Program-made: the position numbers and the translations under genes
Part shown: positions 63,818 to 64,000 of the stretch, piece by piece
Position numbering within the stretch: position 1 is the stretch's first letter
Layout: every line of letters starts with the position of its first letter
Notes under the pieces: model-generated
Told to the model about the DNA's origin: nothing
Seen by the model: the letters and a program-made list of their open reading frames with translations, nothing else
Databases searched by the model: none
Assembly: GCA_001464125.1 (NCBI GenBank)
Contig: LNEP01000003.1
Location: 124,001-188,000 of the forward strand
From: Betaproteobacteria bacterium Ga0077540
GTDB taxonomy: Bacteria > Pseudomonadota > Gammaproteobacteria > Burkholderiales > Methylophilaceae
Length of the DNA stretch: 64,000 bases
Direction: 5' to 3'

Positions 63818-64000
63818 TTATTTTTGTTTGCGACGTGCACTAAACCCCAAAATACCCAAACCAGCAATCAGCATGGCATACGTTTCTGGCTCTGGTACTG
63901 GTGCCACGGTTAAGCCATTAATAGTACCGTTAAATGTACTCACCCACTCCGCTTGGCCTGTTATGGTGTTGATTCTAATGAACTCAGACTTCAAAAAGCC
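63818..64000 (-). CDS. PEP-CTERM sorting-domain protein, C-terminal fragment (runs off the window)
   Basis: The last 60 residues are visible. They end with VPEPETYAMLIAGLGILG, then FSARRKQK and stop, the PEP-CTERM signal: a Pro-Glu-Pro motif, a hydrophobic segment and a basic tail. Such proteins are recognised by an exosortase and secreted with exopolysaccharide. The region before the motif is Thr- and Asn-containing (WVSTFNGTINGLTVAP). The N-terminal part, including any signal peptide, lies beyond the window. Confidence 0.85.
   Translation of the reverse strand, partial: GFLKSEFIRINTITGQAEWVSTFNGTINGLTVAPVPEPETYAMLIAGLGILGFSARRKQK

Overview
The window looks like chromosomal DNA of an obligate or near-obligate methylotrophic betaproteobacterium of the Methylophilaceae type (Methylotenera/Methylophilus-like). 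This is inferred from three things: a formyltransferase/hydrolase operon (fhcB-A-D-C, 46496-51680) of the tetrahydromethanopterin (H4MPT)/methylofuran C1 pathway; a second block of archaeal-type cofactor genes (flavoprotein, DUF6513, DUF447, MfnB-like; 25015-28298); and a betaproteobacterial gene order (hfq-hflX-hflK-hflC-DUF2065-hisZ-purA; rlmN-pilF-rodZ-ispG-hisS...bamB-der). I see no prophage, insertion sequence, tRNA, rRNA operon or CRISPR array. Most genes are tightly packed, with many ATGA overlaps.

Layout. 1-2006 (minus): argF (cut by the window edge) and argD, then a PuuD-like membrane protein preceded by a 34-residue membrane peptide. 2303-5061 (plus): Rieske oxygenase, DMT exporter, lipoprotein. 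5066-7103 (minus): NarX/NarL-type kinase and regulator. 7195-8034: PPK2. 8139-13242 (minus): late flagellar genes fliC, flaG, fliD, fliS, fliT-like, fliK-like and an FlhB-tail gene, with two sigma-28 promoters before fliC. 13675-17905 (minus): a second NarL-type regulator with a sigma-54 promoter, its PAS kinase, and a diguanylate cyclase. 18131-20979 (plus): SRP RNA, dnaX, ybaB, recR. 20992-23734 (minus): mtaD, ubiG, gph. Then an OmpA-family protein with a good sigma-70 promoter.

25015-34550 is one same-strand run of eleven genes starting at hfq and ending in the archaeal-type cofactor genes, which are translationally coupled to purA. Next come gltX, a PilZ-like protein, a 108-residue unknown, a glycosyltransferase, rimO, a ZIP transporter, pgeF-rluD, bamD, an unrecognised gene, trhO and the fhc operon with two extra genes (a split-barrel flavin-type protein between fhcA and fhcD, and an HPP membrane protein at its end). 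From 51975 the plus strand carries ndk, rlmN, pilF, rodZ, ispG and hisS, then an inserted block (SIMPL protein and two peptide-type ABC ATPases), then yfgM, bamB and der. A truncated PEP-CTERM protein closes the window.

How the genes work together. FhcABCD converts formyl-H4MPT to formate in formaldehyde oxidation, and the MfnB-like block plausibly supplies methylofuran or H4MPT-type cofactors. The regulators, the diguanylate cyclase and the PilZ-like protein suggest sigma-54, sigma-28 and cyclic-di-GMP control of motility and surface behaviour. BamB, BamD, RodZ, PilF and OmpA are envelope functions. Nothing here is proven beyond reading the sequence. The items most worth following are the cofactor block coupled to purA, the extra gene in the fhc operon, the sigma-54 promoter of the orphan-like regulator, and the 34-residue membrane peptide.
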